From: Sulfitobacter sediminilitoris | Lineage (GTDB): Bacteria > Pseudomonadota > Alphaproteobacteria > Rhodobacterales > Rhodobacteraceae | Reading direction: 5' to 3' | NCBI RefSeq assembly: GCF_010667575.1 | Contig: NZ_JAABNT010000002.1 | Location: 248,001-312,000, forward strand | Length of the DNA: 64,000 bases | Part shown: piece after piece, positions 8,740 through 19,807 of the stretch | How the letters are laid out: each line of letters opens with the position of its first letter | Numbering within the stretch: the stretch's first letter is position 1 | Position numbers and translations under genes: made by a program | The notes under the pieces: generated by a model | The model's database searches: none | What the model saw: the letters and a program-made list of their open reading frames with translations, nothing else | What the model was told of the DNA's origin: nothing

Positions 8740-11442
8740 ATGCTGGGTATCGGAACAATCGCCAAAAAGGTCTTTGGCACGCCAAACGATCGCAAGATCA
8801 AGGCTGTGCGGCCGCTGGTTGAGCAGATCAATGCGCTTGAGCCTGAGTTTGAAAAACTGAGCGACGACGGCCTGAAGGACAAGACAGAGGAATTGGCCAA
8901 GCGTGCCATGTCTGGCGAGAGCCTTGATGATCTGTTGCCCGAGGCCTTTGCCAACTGCCGCGAGGCGGCACGCCGGACACTGGGGCTGCGGGCATTTGAT
9001 ACGCAGCTTATGGCGGCGGTTTTCCTGCATCAGGGTAATATCTCGGAACAAAAAACAGGCGAGGGCAAGACCCTGACGGCTGCGCTAGCGGCCTACCTGA
9101 ATGCGTTGACCGGCAAGAGTGTGCACGTGGTCACCGTCAACGAATATCTGGTGCGGCGTGACGCCGACTGGATGGGCAAGGTGTTTTCCGCGCTTGGGTT
9201 GACCACGGGTGCCGCGATTTCCGGGCAAAGCACCGAGGAAAAGCGCGCGGCCTATGATTGTGACATCACCTACGCCACGAACAACGAGCTGGGCTTTGAC
9301 TATCTGCGCGACAACATGAAGTCGAACCTGGATGAGATTCTGCAGAAACATCACAACTACGCCATCGTGGACGAGGTCGACAGCATCCTGATCGACGAGG
9401 CGCGCACGCCGCTCATTATCTCCGGCCCCGCGCAGGACCGCTCCGAGATGTATGTCACCATCGACAAGCTGATACCCGAACTGCGTGAGGAGCATTACGA
9501 GCTGGACGAAAAATCACGCAATGTGACCTTTACCGATGAAGGCAACGAGTTCCTTGAAGAACTGCTGCATCAGCATGGCCTGATGGAAGAGGGGCAGTCG
9601 CTCTATGATCCGGAAAGCACGACCATCGTGCACCACGTCAATCAGGGTCTGCGTGCGCACAAGCTGTTCATGAAGGATAAGGATTACATCGTTCGCGACG
9701 GTGAGATCATGCTGATCGACGAATTCACGGGGCGCATGATGCAGGGTCGCCGTTTGTCCGACGGTCTGCACCAGGCAATCGAGGCCAAGGAAGGGCTGTC
9801 GATCATGCCTGAGAATGTGACATTGGCCTCCGTCACCTTCCAGAACTACTTCCGCCTTTATGACAAGCTGGCCGGCATGACCGGTACCGCGCTGACCGAG
9901 GCTGAGGAATTTGGCGAGATTTACGGCCTTGGCGTGGTGGAAATCCCCACCAACCTGCCCATCGCCCGTGTTGATGAGGACGACGCCGTCTATCGTTCTG
10001 TCGGCGAAAAATATAAGGCGATGATCGAAAAGGCGAAAGAGGCCCACGCCAAGGGCCAGCCCTGCCTGATTGGTACGACATCGATTGAAAAATCCGAATT
10101 ACTGAGCCAGATGCTCAAGGCTGAGGGGATCGAACACAACGTCCTGAATGCCCGCCATCACGAACAGGAAGCGCAGATCATCGCCGATGCTGGCAAACTG
10201 GGCGCGGTGACCATCGCCACCAACATGGCCGGGCGCGGCACCGACATTCAGCTGGGCGGCAACGTTGAGATGAAGGTGCTGGAAGCCATCACTGCCGATC
10301 CCGACGCGGATCCCAACGAGGTCCGTGCGCGGATCGAGGCGGAGCATGCGGATGAAAAGCGGAAGGTGATTGAGGCGGGCGGCCTGTACGTCCTTGCCTC
10401 TGAGCGCCATGAAAGCCGCCGTATCGACAACCAGTTGCGCGGCCGTTCGGGCCGTCAGGGTGACCCGGGGCGCACATCTTTCTTCCTGTCTTTGGAAGAC
10501 GACCTGATGCGCATCTTCGGTTCTGAGCGGCTGGAGAAGGTGCTGACGACGCTTGGCCTTAAGGAAGGCGAGGCGATTGTACACCCTTGGGTCAACAAAT
10601 CGCTGGAGCGCGCGCAGGCGAAGGTCGAAGGGCGCAACTTTGACATTCGTAAGCAGCTGCTGAAGTTCGACGACGTGATGAATGAACAGCGCAAGGTCAT
10701 CTTTGGCCAGCGCCGTGACATCATGGAAGCGGACGATCTGAACGAAATCACCACCGATATGCGCCATCAGGTGATTGATGATCTGATCGATACCTACATG
10801 CCACCAAAGACTTATGCCGACCAGTGGGATGTAAAGGGTTTTCATGACGCGGTGATTGAGCATCTGAACATGAACTTGCCCATTGTTGAGTGGTGCGAGG
10901 AAGAAGGCGTGGATGACGAGGTCATCCGCGAACGTCTGATCGAGGCGACTGACAAGATGATGGCCGACAAGGCCGAAATCTTTGGCGACGAAAACATGCG
11001 CAACATAGAAAAGCAGATGTTGCTGCAGGCTATTGATACCAAGTGGCGCGATCACCTGATGACGCTAGAGCATCTGCGGTCTGTTGTCGGGTTCCGCGGG
11101 TATGCCCAGCGTGACCCGTTGAATGAGTACAAGAACGAATCCTTCCAGCTCTTTGAAAGCATGTTGGACAGTCTGCGTCAGGAAGTGACCCAGAAGCTGG
11201 CCCAGATCCAGCCGATGACCGAAGAAGAGCGTGCCGCGATGATCGAAGAACTGCGGGCGCAACAGGCGGCCATGGCGGCGGCTGCCTCGCAGAGTGAACA
11301 GATTGCCGGCGGCCCGACTGAAGAAGCCGCAGAAGGCTTTGTCGAGGATGATCCAAGCACTTGGGGCAATCCCGGACGCAATGAGATGTGTCCATGCGGG
11401 TCAGGCAAGAAGTTCAAGCACTGCCACGGGCGATTGGCCTAA
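8740..11442 (+). CDS. secA: Protein translocase ATPase SecA
   Basis: A 900-residue motor of the Sec system. Walker A is at about 104-111 (TGEGKTLTA), the DEAD-type motif in [14 protein letters not shown] (about 207-220), helicase motifs near [18 protein letters not shown] and [13 protein letters not shown], and the C-terminal SecB/lipid-binding zinc motif [14 protein letters not shown] (about 885-898). The length fits. The ATG at 8740 follows GGAGAACGC. It is transcribed away from the parvulin gene and followed by a hairpin that may end its transcript. Confidence 0.98.
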   Translation: MLGIGTIAKKVFGTPNDRKIKAVRPLVEQINALEPEFEKLSDDGLKDKTEELAKRAMSGESLDDLLPEAFANCREAARRTLGLRAFDTQLMAAVFLHQGNISEQKTGEGKTLTAALAAYLNALTGKSVHVVTVNEYLVRRDADWMGKVFSALGLTTGAAISGQSTEEKRAAYDCDITYATNNELGFDYLRDNMKSNLDEILQKHHNYAIVDEVDSILIDEARTPLIISGPAQDRSEMYVTIDKLIPELREEHYELDEKSRNVTFTDEGNEFLEELLHQHGLMEEGQSLYDPESTTIVHHVNQGLRAHKLFMKDKDYIVRDGEIMLIDEFTGRMMQGRRLSDGLHQAIEAKEGLSIMPENVTLASVTFQNYFRLYDKLAGMTGTALTEAEEFGEIYGLGVVEIPTNLPIARVDEDDAVYRSVGEKYKAMIEKAKEAHAKGQPCLIGTTSIEKSELLSQMLKAEGIEHNVLNARHHEQEAQIIADAGKLGAVTIATNMAGRGTDIQLGGNVEMKVLEAITADPDADPNEVRARIEAEHADEKRKVIEAGGLYVLASERHESRRIDNQLRGRSGRQGDPGRTSFFLSLEDDLMRIFGSERLEKVLTTLGLKEGEAIVHPWVNKSLERAQAKVEGRNFDIRKQLLKFDDVMNEQRKVIFGQRRDIMEADDLNEITTDMRHQVIDDLIDTYMPPKTYADQWDVKGFHDAVIEHLNMNLPIVEWCEEEGVDDEVIRERLIEATDKMMADKAEIFGDENMRNIEKQMLLQAIDTKWRDHLMTLEHLRSVVGFRGYAQRDPLNEYKNESFQLFESMLDSLRQEVTQKLAQIQPMTEEERAAMIEELRAQQAAMAAAASQSEQIAGGPTEEAAEGFVEDDPSTWGNPGRNEMCPCGSGKKFKHCHGRLA

Positions 11443-11479
11443 CTTTAGCCGCCTGCCCCCTTTTTGACAAAATATACTC

Positions 11480-11510
11480 AAATCAGGGTCATACCCCGGC
11501 CCTGATTTTG
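11480..11510 (+). terminator. Probable terminator after secA
   Basis: A 9-bp perfect stem, AAATCAGGG/CCCTGATTT, with a loop of about 11 bases, 38 bases after the secA stop. The T run is short, so strength is uncertain. Confidence 0.5.
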
Positions 11511-11553
11511 CGCGAGATCTTGCCCGAACGATTCCGTTTGAAGGGACAGAGAC

Positions 11554-12552
11554 ATGTTGCGCTCTAAAGAGATTATTACGGCTGCTGGTGCATTGGTCTG
11601 CGCAGTTGGCATCGGTTTTGTGATGCAGAAATCTGAAACAGCTCAGATGCATTACGGCAAGAATATCGATGAGATCCCCGCCTCGGAGATGCCTGTCCTT
11701 GAAGGTGCGGGCGCTAAGAACGCCTTGCTTGACGTGCAAGAGATCACGTTGACCTCTGCGGAATTCGATAACGGCATTGCCCTGCCGGATACTGATGCGG
11801 AAATCATGACGGTTGCTGCCCCCGCAAGCGTTCTGGCGGAACCCGAAATGCCCAGTGCCGGGCCGAACCCGGCCTGCGAGATCACTGCCAGCGCCCGCCC
11901 GGTTGCCGCAGCGATGGTTGAACTTTCAATGGATGCCGCCTGTATGCCGAATGAGCGGATCACAATTCATCATAACGGCATGATCTTCACTGAGACCACC
12001 TCGGCCTCGGGTACGATCAACCTCAAGATCCCGGCACTGGCAGAGGAATCGGTTTTCATTATCGCTTTCCCGAATGGTGATGGCGCGGTGGTCCAGACCA
12101 CGGTTGAAGAACTGGAAGACTATGATCGCGCTGTCTTGCAGTGGAAAGGGAACACCGGTTTCCAGATCCATGCGCGGGAATTCGGGGCTGAGTATGGCTC
12201 TGAGGGGCACATCTGGGAAGAAAAACCTGGCGATATCGCGGCAGCTGTGTCCGGCGAACAAGGTGTCCTGACGCGCCATGGTGACACCCGCGCGCCCGAA
12301 CCCCTGCTAGCAGAGGTCTACAGCTTTCCAAAGGCGACGAACGGTCGGGGCGGGAACATCGCGCTGTCAGTCGAGACGGAAGTGACTGAAGCCAATTGTG
12401 GTCTGGAGATTGAAGCGCAATCGCTGGAAATGCAGCCCGATGGCAAGATCAAGACGCAGAATCTGACCCTCGCTGTGCCTGATTGTGATGCCAAGGGCAG
12501 CTTTCTGGTGTTGAATAATCTGCTGCAAGACCTGAAAGTCGCGGGTAAGTAA
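11554..12552 (+). CDS. Conserved envelope protein of unknown function
   Basis: I do not recognise a named domain in this 332-residue protein. It has a single N-terminal hydrophobic stretch (about 8-24, AAGALVCAVGIGFVM) that fits a signal anchor, a low-complexity Ala/Pro/Glu-rich linker (about 40-110), and a region around 115-330 with four Cys (NPACEITAS, DAACMPNERI, EANCGLEI, VPDCDAKG) that could form disulfides in the periplasm. The region around NERITIHHNGMIF, SASGTINLKIPAL and ESVFIIAFPNGDG reads as beta-strand rich. It lies 18 bases before the PBP-OmpA gene, so the two are probably co-expressed. Proteins in this place after secA are sometimes labelled translocase in Roseobacter genomes; I see no support for that in the sequence. 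Confidence 0.7.
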   Translation: MLRSKEIITAAGALVCAVGIGFVMQKSETAQMHYGKNIDEIPASEMPVLEGAGAKNALLDVQEITLTSAEFDNGIALPDTDAEIMTVAAPASVLAEPEMPSAGPNPACEITASARPVAAAMVELSMDAACMPNERITIHHNGMIFTETTSASGTINLKIPALAEESVFIIAFPNGDGAVVQTTVEELEDYDRAVLQWKGNTGFQIHAREFGAEYGSEGHIWEEKPGDIAAAVSGEQGVLTRHGDTRAPEPLLAEVYSFPKATNGRGGNIALSVETEVTEANCGLEIEAQSLEMQPDGKIKTQNLTLAVPDCDAKGSFLVLNNLLQDLKVAGK

Positions 12553-12570
12553 CCCAAGCGTCGAGGTCAC

Positions 12571-14130
12571 ATGATCAGCTTGAAACGTGCGGCGGTTCTC
12601 GCCGCACTTTTTCTGTTTTCTGCCGTTTGTGCCATTGCACAGGACGTCACGCTGTCCTCGCGCGATGGCAAGGTTGAGCTGAGCGGCACGCTGCTGGGCT
12701 TTAACGGCGAATTCTACCGTGTTCAGACTGATTTTGGCGAACTGACTGTCGATGGGTCTGGTGTATCCTGTGTCGGCCCCGGATGTCCCAACCTGCAGGA
12801 TTTCGTCGCCGAAGTTGAGATGTCTGGTTCGGCCACGATGGGGGCCGTGCTGATGCCGGCGCTGGTCAACGCGTATGCGCAGCGCAATGGATACAGCGTG
12901 GTGCGGCAAGACGTTGATCCGACCCGGTTTGTGCTTTTGTTGACCCGCAACGACACAGGCAAGTTGGCCGCACGTTTCGGGTTCCGTGCCAGCAATACGG
13001 ATGAAGGCTTTGCCGATCTTCTGGCGGATGAGGCAGATATCGTGATGGCCTTGCGCGAAATTCGCCCGCAAGAGCGCATCAATGCCCGCGATGCAGGCAT
13101 CGGTGATTTGACGGGACCCAACCGCAGCCGCGTTCTGGCACTGGATGCTGTGGTCCCTGTTGTCGCGGCGGGGAACCCGGTCAAGAGCATCTCTCCGCTG
13201 AAACTGGCCGAGGTCTTTGCAGGGCGGATCAAAAACTGGAAAGACCTTGGTGGCCCTGATGCGCCGATTGAGCTGCATTTGCCTGTCGCGTCAAGCGGTC
13301 TGGTGCAGGCGATCGAAGATCAGGTGATGACCCCGGCCAAGATGTCATTGGTTCAGGATGCGGTCCGCCATGCCGTGCCAGAAGATATCGCGGATGCGGT
13401 CGCCAAGGACACGCTTGCGTTGGGCATCACCAGTTTTGCAGAGCGGCGGAATACAAAGGTTCTTACCCTTGGCGGCACCTGCGGTTTCTCTTTGGATGCC
13501 GCGCGGCGCACAATCAAAACTGAGGACTATCCGCTGACCGCCCCGATGTTCCTTTACTTTCCAGCGCGGCGCTTGCCCCGTGTTGCGCGGGAATTTCTGG
13601 CGTTTACGCGAGGCCCGGGCGCACAGAACGTGATCCGGCGGGCGGGTTTCGTGGATCAGGCCCCCGAAGAAATCCCGATTGAACAGCAGGGCAATCGATT
13701 TGCGAACGCCATCACCGTGGCAGGGCCCGAGATATCGCTGGAAGAGTTGCAGCGTATGAACGCCACACTTTCTCCAATGGCCCGTCTGACTACGTCGTTC
13801 CGGTTCGAGGCCGGGTCAATTCGACTGGATGCGCAGTCCCGCTCCAACGTTCAGCAACTGGCCCGGTCGCTGGAGCAAGGGCAATACGATGCCCGGCAGT
13901 TGCTGTTCGTCGGCTTCAGCGACGGGCAAGGGGCGGCCAAGCCGAACCGGGATATTGCGTTGCGGCGGGCAGAGGCAGTGCAGCGCGCGGTTGAGGCGGC
14001 AGCCGTTACAGCAAATCTTGAGCGTGTTGATCTGGGCGTCGATGCCTTTGGAGAAGCGATGCCAATGGCATGCGACGATACCAGTTGGGGACGGCAGGCC
14101 AATCGACGGGTTGAGGTCTGGGTCCGATAA
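12571..14130 (+). CDS. PstS-like substrate-binding domain fused to an OmpA-like domain
   Basis: A 519-residue exported protein with a signal peptide (about 1-23, ending CAIAQ). After an N-terminal module of about 65 residues comes a phosphate-binding-protein-like region (about 85-375: VEMSGSATMGAVLMPALV, ALDAVVPVVAAGNPV, LAEVFAGRIKNWKDLGG), then an OmpA/MotB peptidoglycan-binding domain (about 405-519: FRFEAGSIRLDAQSRSNV, LLFVGFSDGQGAAKPN, LRRAEAV, ANRRVEVWVR). This suggests a solute- or signal-binding domain tethered to the cell wall in the periplasm. It follows the unknown envelope gene by 18 bases and converges on radC with an 8-base gap. No ABC permease lies nearby, so transport is not implied; sensing or envelope maintenance is inference. 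Confidence 0.85.
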   Translation: MISLKRAAVLAALFLFSAVCAIAQDVTLSSRDGKVELSGTLLGFNGEFYRVQTDFGELTVDGSGVSCVGPGCPNLQDFVAEVEMSGSATMGAVLMPALVNAYAQRNGYSVVRQDVDPTRFVLLLTRNDTGKLAARFGFRASNTDEGFADLLADEADIVMALREIRPQERINARDAGIGDLTGPNRSRVLALDAVVPVVAAGNPVKSISPLKLAEVFAGRIKNWKDLGGPDAPIELHLPVASSGLVQAIEDQVMTPAKMSLVQDAVRHAVPEDIADAVAKDTLALGITSFAERRNTKVLTLGGTCGFSLDAARRTIKTEDYPLTAPMFLYFPARRLPRVAREFLAFTRGPGAQNVIRRAGFVDQAPEEIPIEQQGNRFANAITVAGPEISLEELQRMNATLSPMARLTTSFRFEAGSIRLDAQSRSNVQQLARSLEQGQYDARQLLFVGFSDGQGAAKPNRDIALRRAEAVQRAVEAAAVTANLERVDLGVDAFGEAMPMACDDTSWGRQANRRVEVWVR

Positions 14131-14138
14131 TACACCTC

Positions 14139-14888
14139 TCACAGATAGCCTTCTGAGCGAAAGCTCAGTTCTGCCGATTTACCGATGATCAGGTGGTCAT
14201 GCAGCGTCAGACCCAGCGCATCGCAGGCTTTGGCGATCTGCTCCGTCATCTCGATATCGGAGGTGGAAGGGGTTGGGTCACCAGACGGATGATTATGAAC
14301 AAGGATAAGCGCCGAAGCGTTCAGTTCCAGCGCGCGTTTGGCGACCTCGCGCGGATACACCGGGACATGATCAACCGTTCCCTTGCCCTGTTCCTCGTCC
14401 GCGATCAGGACATTCTTGCGGTCCAGATAAAGAACGCGAAACTGTTCAGTCTCGCGATGTGCCATGGCCGTGTGACAATAGTCGATCAGTGCGTCCCAGC
14501 TTGAAACGATATGGCGTTGCAGGACTTTGGCGCGGGCAAGGCGTTGGGCTGCGGCCTCAATAACTTTGAGCTCGACCACCACGGCATCGCCGACACCGCT
14601 GATGTCGCGCAGACGTGCTTCGGGGGCAGAGATGACGCGATTGAAATCACCAAAACGGTCCATCAGATCCCGTGCCAGGGGTTTCACGTCCCGGCGTGGA
14701 ATGGCACGGAAAAGGACCAGTTCAAGGAGTTCATAGTCTGGCATGGCGTCAGCCCCGCCCGCCATGAAACGGGCCCGCAGGCGTTGCCGGTGATCCTTGA
14801 TATACGAAGGCTGCTTTCCCGTGGCTGTTTCAGCGACGGTGGCCTCGTCCAGCAGAAAGGGAAGGATTTGTTCTTTGAAGGCAGTCAT
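14139..14888 (-). CDS. radC: RadC family JAB/MPN-domain protein
   Basis: A 249-residue protein with the RadC layout: an N-terminal helix-hairpin-helix region (about 40-115; DYELLELVLFRAIPRRDVK, ISGVGDAVVVELKVI) and a C-terminal JAB1/MPN metalloprotease-like domain (about 125-249). The metal motif is complete in LVHNHPSGDPTPSTSD (H-x-H, S-x2-D). Despite the gene name, a role in DNA repair has not held up in E. coli, and the biochemical function of chromosomal RadC is unclear. It converges on the PBP-OmpA gene. Confidence 0.92.
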   Translation of the reverse strand: MTAFKEQILPFLLDEATVAETATGKQPSYIKDHRQRLRARFMAGGADAMPDYELLELVLFRAIPRRDVKPLARDLMDRFGDFNRVISAPEARLRDISGVGDAVVVELKVIEAAAQRLARAKVLQRHIVSSWDALIDYCHTAMAHRETEQFRVLYLDRKNVLIADEEQGKGTVDHVPVYPREVAKRALELNASALILVHNHPSGDPTPSTSDIEMTEQIAKACDALGLTLHDHLIIGKSAELSFRSEGYL

Positions 14889-14979
14889 GCAGCCAAGCTG
14901 ACCGCGTTATGGTTAGAAATTCGTTAATTTGGAACGGCAGTTTTGACAGTACGCCCATTGGTGCTGTCACCAGTCCTGC

Positions 14980-15009
14980 AAAAAGCGTCAGGTGGGCGTA
15001 TTGCCCACC
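14980..15009 (-). terminator. Terminator of the dnaK-dnaJ operon
   Basis: On the minus strand a perfect 7-bp stem, GGTGGGC/GCCCACC, with a 5-base loop directly follows dnaJ and is succeeded within six bases by a T5 run (A run at 14980-14984 on the plus strand). Confidence 0.75.
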
Positions 15010-15015
15010 CTTGCC

Positions 15016-16167
15016 TTAGCTCTTCATCGAGTCCCAAAAGGACTTGACGCTGGAAAAGAAATTCTTGCTTTCAGGGTTGTTCTCGGACGACAGATCCTCG
15101 AATTCCTTCAGCAATTCTTTTTGCCGTGATGTCAGATTCACGGGCGTTTCAACCGCCAGCTCAATGATCATGTCGCCCACGCCACCACCGCGCAGCGGGG
15201 GCATGCCCTTGCCGCGCAGACGCATTTGACGGCCCGATTGGCTGCCTGCGGGAATCTGCACGCGTCCGCGTCCGCCGTCTATTGTCGGCACTTCGATATT
15301 ACCGCCTAGCGCGGCCGTGCTCATCGATACGGGCACACGGCAGAACAGGTTCGGCCCGTCACGATCAAAGAGCTCGTGTTCGGCCACGTCGATGAAGATA
15401 TAAAGATCGCCGGACGGCCCGCCGCGCATGCCCGCCTCGCCTTCACCTGCAAGTCGGATACGCGTGCCGGTCTCTACCCCTGCAGGGATATTGACGCTCA
15501 GGCTGCGCTCTTTCTCGGTCCGGCCAGCACCGCGGCAGGTTTTGCAGGGGTTCTTGACGATCTGACCCATGCCCGAACAGGTCGGGCAGGTGCGTTCGAC
15601 GGTAAAGAAGCCCTGTTGCGCGCGTACTTTGCCCATACCGGAACATGTCGGGCAGGTGGTGGGTTCGGCACCGCCTTCCGCGCCAGAGCCTGAACAACTT
15701 TCGCACTGGACAGAGGTTGGCACGTTGATGGATTTCTGAAGACCTGAGAACGCGTCTTCCAGTGTCACACGCAGGTTATACCGCAGGTCGGCCCCGCGTG
15801 CGGCACGGCGCCCGCCGCCACCCCCGCGCTGGCCCATGAAATCACCAAAGAGGTCGTCAAAGACGTCCGAAAATGCCGAGCCAAAGTCGCCCTGACCGCC
15901 GCCAAAGCCACCACCGGGACGACCACCGCCACCCATGCCGCCTTCGAATGCAGCGTGGCCATATCGGTCATAAGCTGCTTTCTTGTCCGCGTCTTTCAGA
16001 ACTTCGTAGGCTTCGTTGGCTTCCTTGAACTGCGCTTCGGCGTTTGGATTGTCCTTGTTGCGGTCGGGATGCAGCTCTTTCGCCTTTGTACGAAAGCCTT
16101 TCTTGATCTCATCCGCGGACGCTCCTTTGGCGACGCCAAGCACCTCGTAATAATCACGTTTTGCCAT
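15016..16167 (-). CDS. dnaJ: Chaperone protein DnaJ
   Basis: A 383-residue co-chaperone that delivers substrates to DnaK and stimulates its ATPase. The J domain (1-70) has HPD in [11 protein letters not shown]; a Gly-rich linker follows (about 75-115); the zinc domain has four CxxCxGxG-type repeats ([32 protein letters not shown]; about 150-215); then the C-terminal substrate-binding and dimerisation domains. It is 80 bases downstream of dnaK on the same strand, with a strong hairpin between them and a terminator after it. Confidence 0.98.
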   Translation of the reverse strand: MAKRDYYEVLGVAKGASADEIKKGFRTKAKELHPDRNKDNPNAEAQFKEANEAYEVLKDADKKAAYDRYGHAAFEGGMGGGGRPGGGFGGGQGDFGSAFSDVFDDLFGDFMGQRGGGGGRRAARGADLRYNLRVTLEDAFSGLQKSINVPTSVQCESCSGSGAEGGAEPTTCPTCSGMGKVRAQQGFFTVERTCPTCSGMGQIVKNPCKTCRGAGRTEKERSLSVNIPAGVETGTRIRLAGEGEAGMRGGPSGDLYIFIDVAEHELFDRDGPNLFCRVPVSMSTAALGGNIEVPTIDGGRGRVQIPAGSQSGRQMRLRGKGMPPLRGGGVGDMIIELAVETPVNLTSRQKELLKEFEDLSSENNPESKNFFSSVKSFWDSMKS

Positions 16168-16195
16168 GGAATATATCCTTTTGCTGGAACGTGAA

Positions 16196-16223
16196 GGGCC
16201 GGCCCGTCAGTTCGGACCGGCCC
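16196..16223 (-). promoter_or_regulatory. Hairpin between dnaK and dnaJ
   Basis: A GC-rich inverted repeat: GGGCCGGCCC (16196-16205) and GGACCGGCCC (16214-16223) pair over ten positions with one G-U, around an 8-base loop. There is no T run. In the dnaK message this could act as a processing or partial-termination element that lowers DnaJ relative to DnaK. The structure is seen; the role is inferred. Confidence 0.6.
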
Positions 16224-16247
16224 ACTCAGTGGTTCAGCTAGCGCAAC

Positions 16248-18167
<1,920 letters not shown>

Positions 18168-18282
18168 GTTTTTGATCCCTCATGTTACTCAAGGCGATGA
18201 CACGAGGCGCAGGCCCGTTACGGCACCCTTGCCCCGATCTGTGGACGCTGAAAGCGGGATGCTTCCAGCAGTTCGGAGGGTA

Positions 18283-18312
18283 TATAAGGAGCAGGGTTGA
18301 AGCCCGCAACCA
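18283..18312 (-). promoter_or_regulatory. Candidate heat-shock (RpoH-type) promoter for dnaK
   Basis: On the minus strand GGTTG and CCTTATAT are separated by 17 bases, close to the alphaproteobacterial RpoH pattern (CTTG, about 17 bases, CYTATNT). The -10 element lies about 115 bases upstream of the dnaK ATG. The -35 match is weak, so this remains a candidate. I saw no CIRCE repeat in the gap. Confidence 0.4.
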
Positions 18313-18378
18313 CCGCTGCGGGGTTGAATCAGGGAATCTGCATGGATTTTTTCCTAATCGCGGCGAAACGGGGGAAAT

Positions 18379-18981
18379 ATGACGCTACTGAACGTGCGCG
18401 GCTTTGAAATTCACAAGGGATTTCTGTCGTCCGAGGCTCAGGACGAACTGGTGGCGGTGGTGCGCGACGTGGTTCTGGTAGCCCCTCTTTTTCAGCCAGA
18501 CACGCCTTACGGCAAACCGATGTCCGTGCGGATGACAGCCGCCGGAAGCTATGGCTGGTTTTCTGACAAATCTGGCTACCGCTATATACCTGCACATCCC
18601 AGCGGGCATCCGTGGCCGGACATCCCTGCCAAAGTGTTGGCAATCTGGGAGAGCGTGACCAGCCTGTCGCGCCAGCCTGAATGCTGTCTTATCAACTATT
18701 ATGCTCCGGACGCAAAAATGGGGATGCATCAAGACAAGGACGAAGCAGATTTTAAATGTCCGGTGGTCTCGATCTCTTTGGGTGACGATGCGCTTTTCCG
18801 GATCGGGAACAGAACCCGCGGAGGCAAGACGGAATCGATTTGGCTGCAATCCGGGGATGTGGTGGTGATGGGTGGTGACGCACGTCTGACGTACCACGGT
18901 GTTGACCGGATCAGGGGAGGGTCATCATCTTTGTTGCCGAAGGGCGGACGGATTAATCTGACGCTTCGGGTGGTGGACTAG
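18379..18981 (+). CDS. alkB: DNA alkylation repair dioxygenase AlkB
   Basis: A 200-residue Fe(II)/2-oxoglutarate dioxygenase that removes methyl lesions such as 1-methyladenine and 3-methylcytosine from DNA by oxidative demethylation. The metal ligands are visible as HxD in MGMHQDKDE (about 117-119) and His in LTYHGVDRI (about 175); the 2-oxoglutarate Arg lies in GGRINLTLRVV near the C terminus. CLINYYAPDAKMGMHQD is typical of AlkB. It is transcribed divergently from dnaK. I see no Ada box or other adaptive-response gene beside it. Confidence 0.93.
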   Translation: MTLLNVRGFEIHKGFLSSEAQDELVAVVRDVVLVAPLFQPDTPYGKPMSVRMTAAGSYGWFSDKSGYRYIPAHPSGHPWPDIPAKVLAIWESVTSLSRQPECCLINYYAPDAKMGMHQDKDEADFKCPVVSISLGDDALFRIGNRTRGGKTESIWLQSGDVVVMGGDARLTYHGVDRIRGGSSSLLPKGGRINLTLRVVD

Positions 18982-19018
18982 AACCTTGAACCTTGTTTCG
19001 ATCCCAGGGTCACTGTGT

Positions 19019-19669
19019 TCAATCCAGCTTAATGCCAGTATTCTTCGAAGCTTTCTTGAGCAGCTTCTGGTGTCTGGGCTTTTTCTCGAAATCGACGTTT
19101 TTCTTTTTGCCCTTTTTCCGCGTCAAACGCAGGTATTCCTCTACGCAGGCTAACTCTCGCTTCTTGGCGATCGCTGTTCTCTTGTAAGCACCTTCCAGTT
19201 GAAGGTGAAACTCGTCTCCTTCACCCCAAGCTGGTTTATCCAGCCAATTCACCAAGCCGGCATCTTTCATGGCCATAACAAAAACGCCTTTGAAGAGTTC
19301 CTTATGCCATTTGTCTGCGGTAAAACCCGACAGCCCGGCCTGCCATCCTTTCACATCATCGGATTTTATGTTGATGTGGCGCGCTTTGTCCGACATGTGC
19401 GCGCTCCAACAGGTTTTTGATCTTTTGGTCAGGCTATCGGCTTGCTGCTTGGGGGTGCGAAAGTTGGCCTTCTGATTGGGGGAAATCCTGACCTTCAAAC
19501 CTGACGGAAACGCATTTGCCTTGGCCCGCAGTCCACCGCTTGCCTGTTGCTTCTCGATAAGTTGCTTGGTTTCAACATGAAGCTTTGCGCACCGGCGTTC
19601 GAGGCCGCTGATGAATTTCTTGCAACGTGCATCAATGTCCGTTGAAACGTCATTCAGAACGTCGACCAT
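19019..19669 (-). CDS. Lysine-rich protein of unknown function
   Basis: A 216-residue basic protein that I do not recognise. The C-terminal 50 residues are very Lys-rich (LRLTRKKGKKKNVDFEKK, then KLLKKASKNTGIKLD) and the N-terminal 60 residues look helical (DIDARCKKFISGLERRCAKL). No transmembrane segment or signal is seen. The middle has GWQAGLSGFTADKWHKELF and HLQLEGAYKRTAIAKKREL. The ATG at 19669 is used; a TTG three codons earlier is possible. The base composition is visibly richer in A and T than its neighbours, which hints at acquisition. It sits alone between alkB (convergent) and the capsule permease. It may bind nucleic acid because of charge, but this is only a guess. Confidence 0.6.
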   Translation of the reverse strand: MVDVLNDVSTDIDARCKKFISGLERRCAKLHVETKQLIEKQQASGGLRAKANAFPSGLKVRISPNQKANFRTPKQQADSLTKRSKTCWSAHMSDKARHINIKSDDVKGWQAGLSGFTADKWHKELFKGVFVMAMKDAGLVNWLDKPAWGEGDEFHLQLEGAYKRTAIAKKRELACVEEYLRLTRKKGKKKNVDFEKKPRHQKLLKKASKNTGIKLD

Positions 19670-19807
19670 TGGTAACAACCCAATCGAACGATGTTAAAAC
19701 GCTAGCCTAAAGGCCAGAACTGCTTGAAAGCAAGGAAAACAGACACTGGTGTTGCGGACACGGCAGACGTTACCGCCAAGCGGTCGTCCCCAAAATCAGC
19801 GATGTAA

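Noticed and set aside
12367-13278. 303-codon minus-strand frame opposite the PBP-OmpA gene
   Set aside because: A shadow frame; composition rich in Gln, His and Arg, no start signal, and the plus-strand gene has a signal peptide and two known domains.
18168-18378. CIRCE operator upstream of dnaK
   Set aside because: No TTAGCACTC-N9-GAGTGCTAA-type repeat is visible; an RpoH-like promoter is the better reading.
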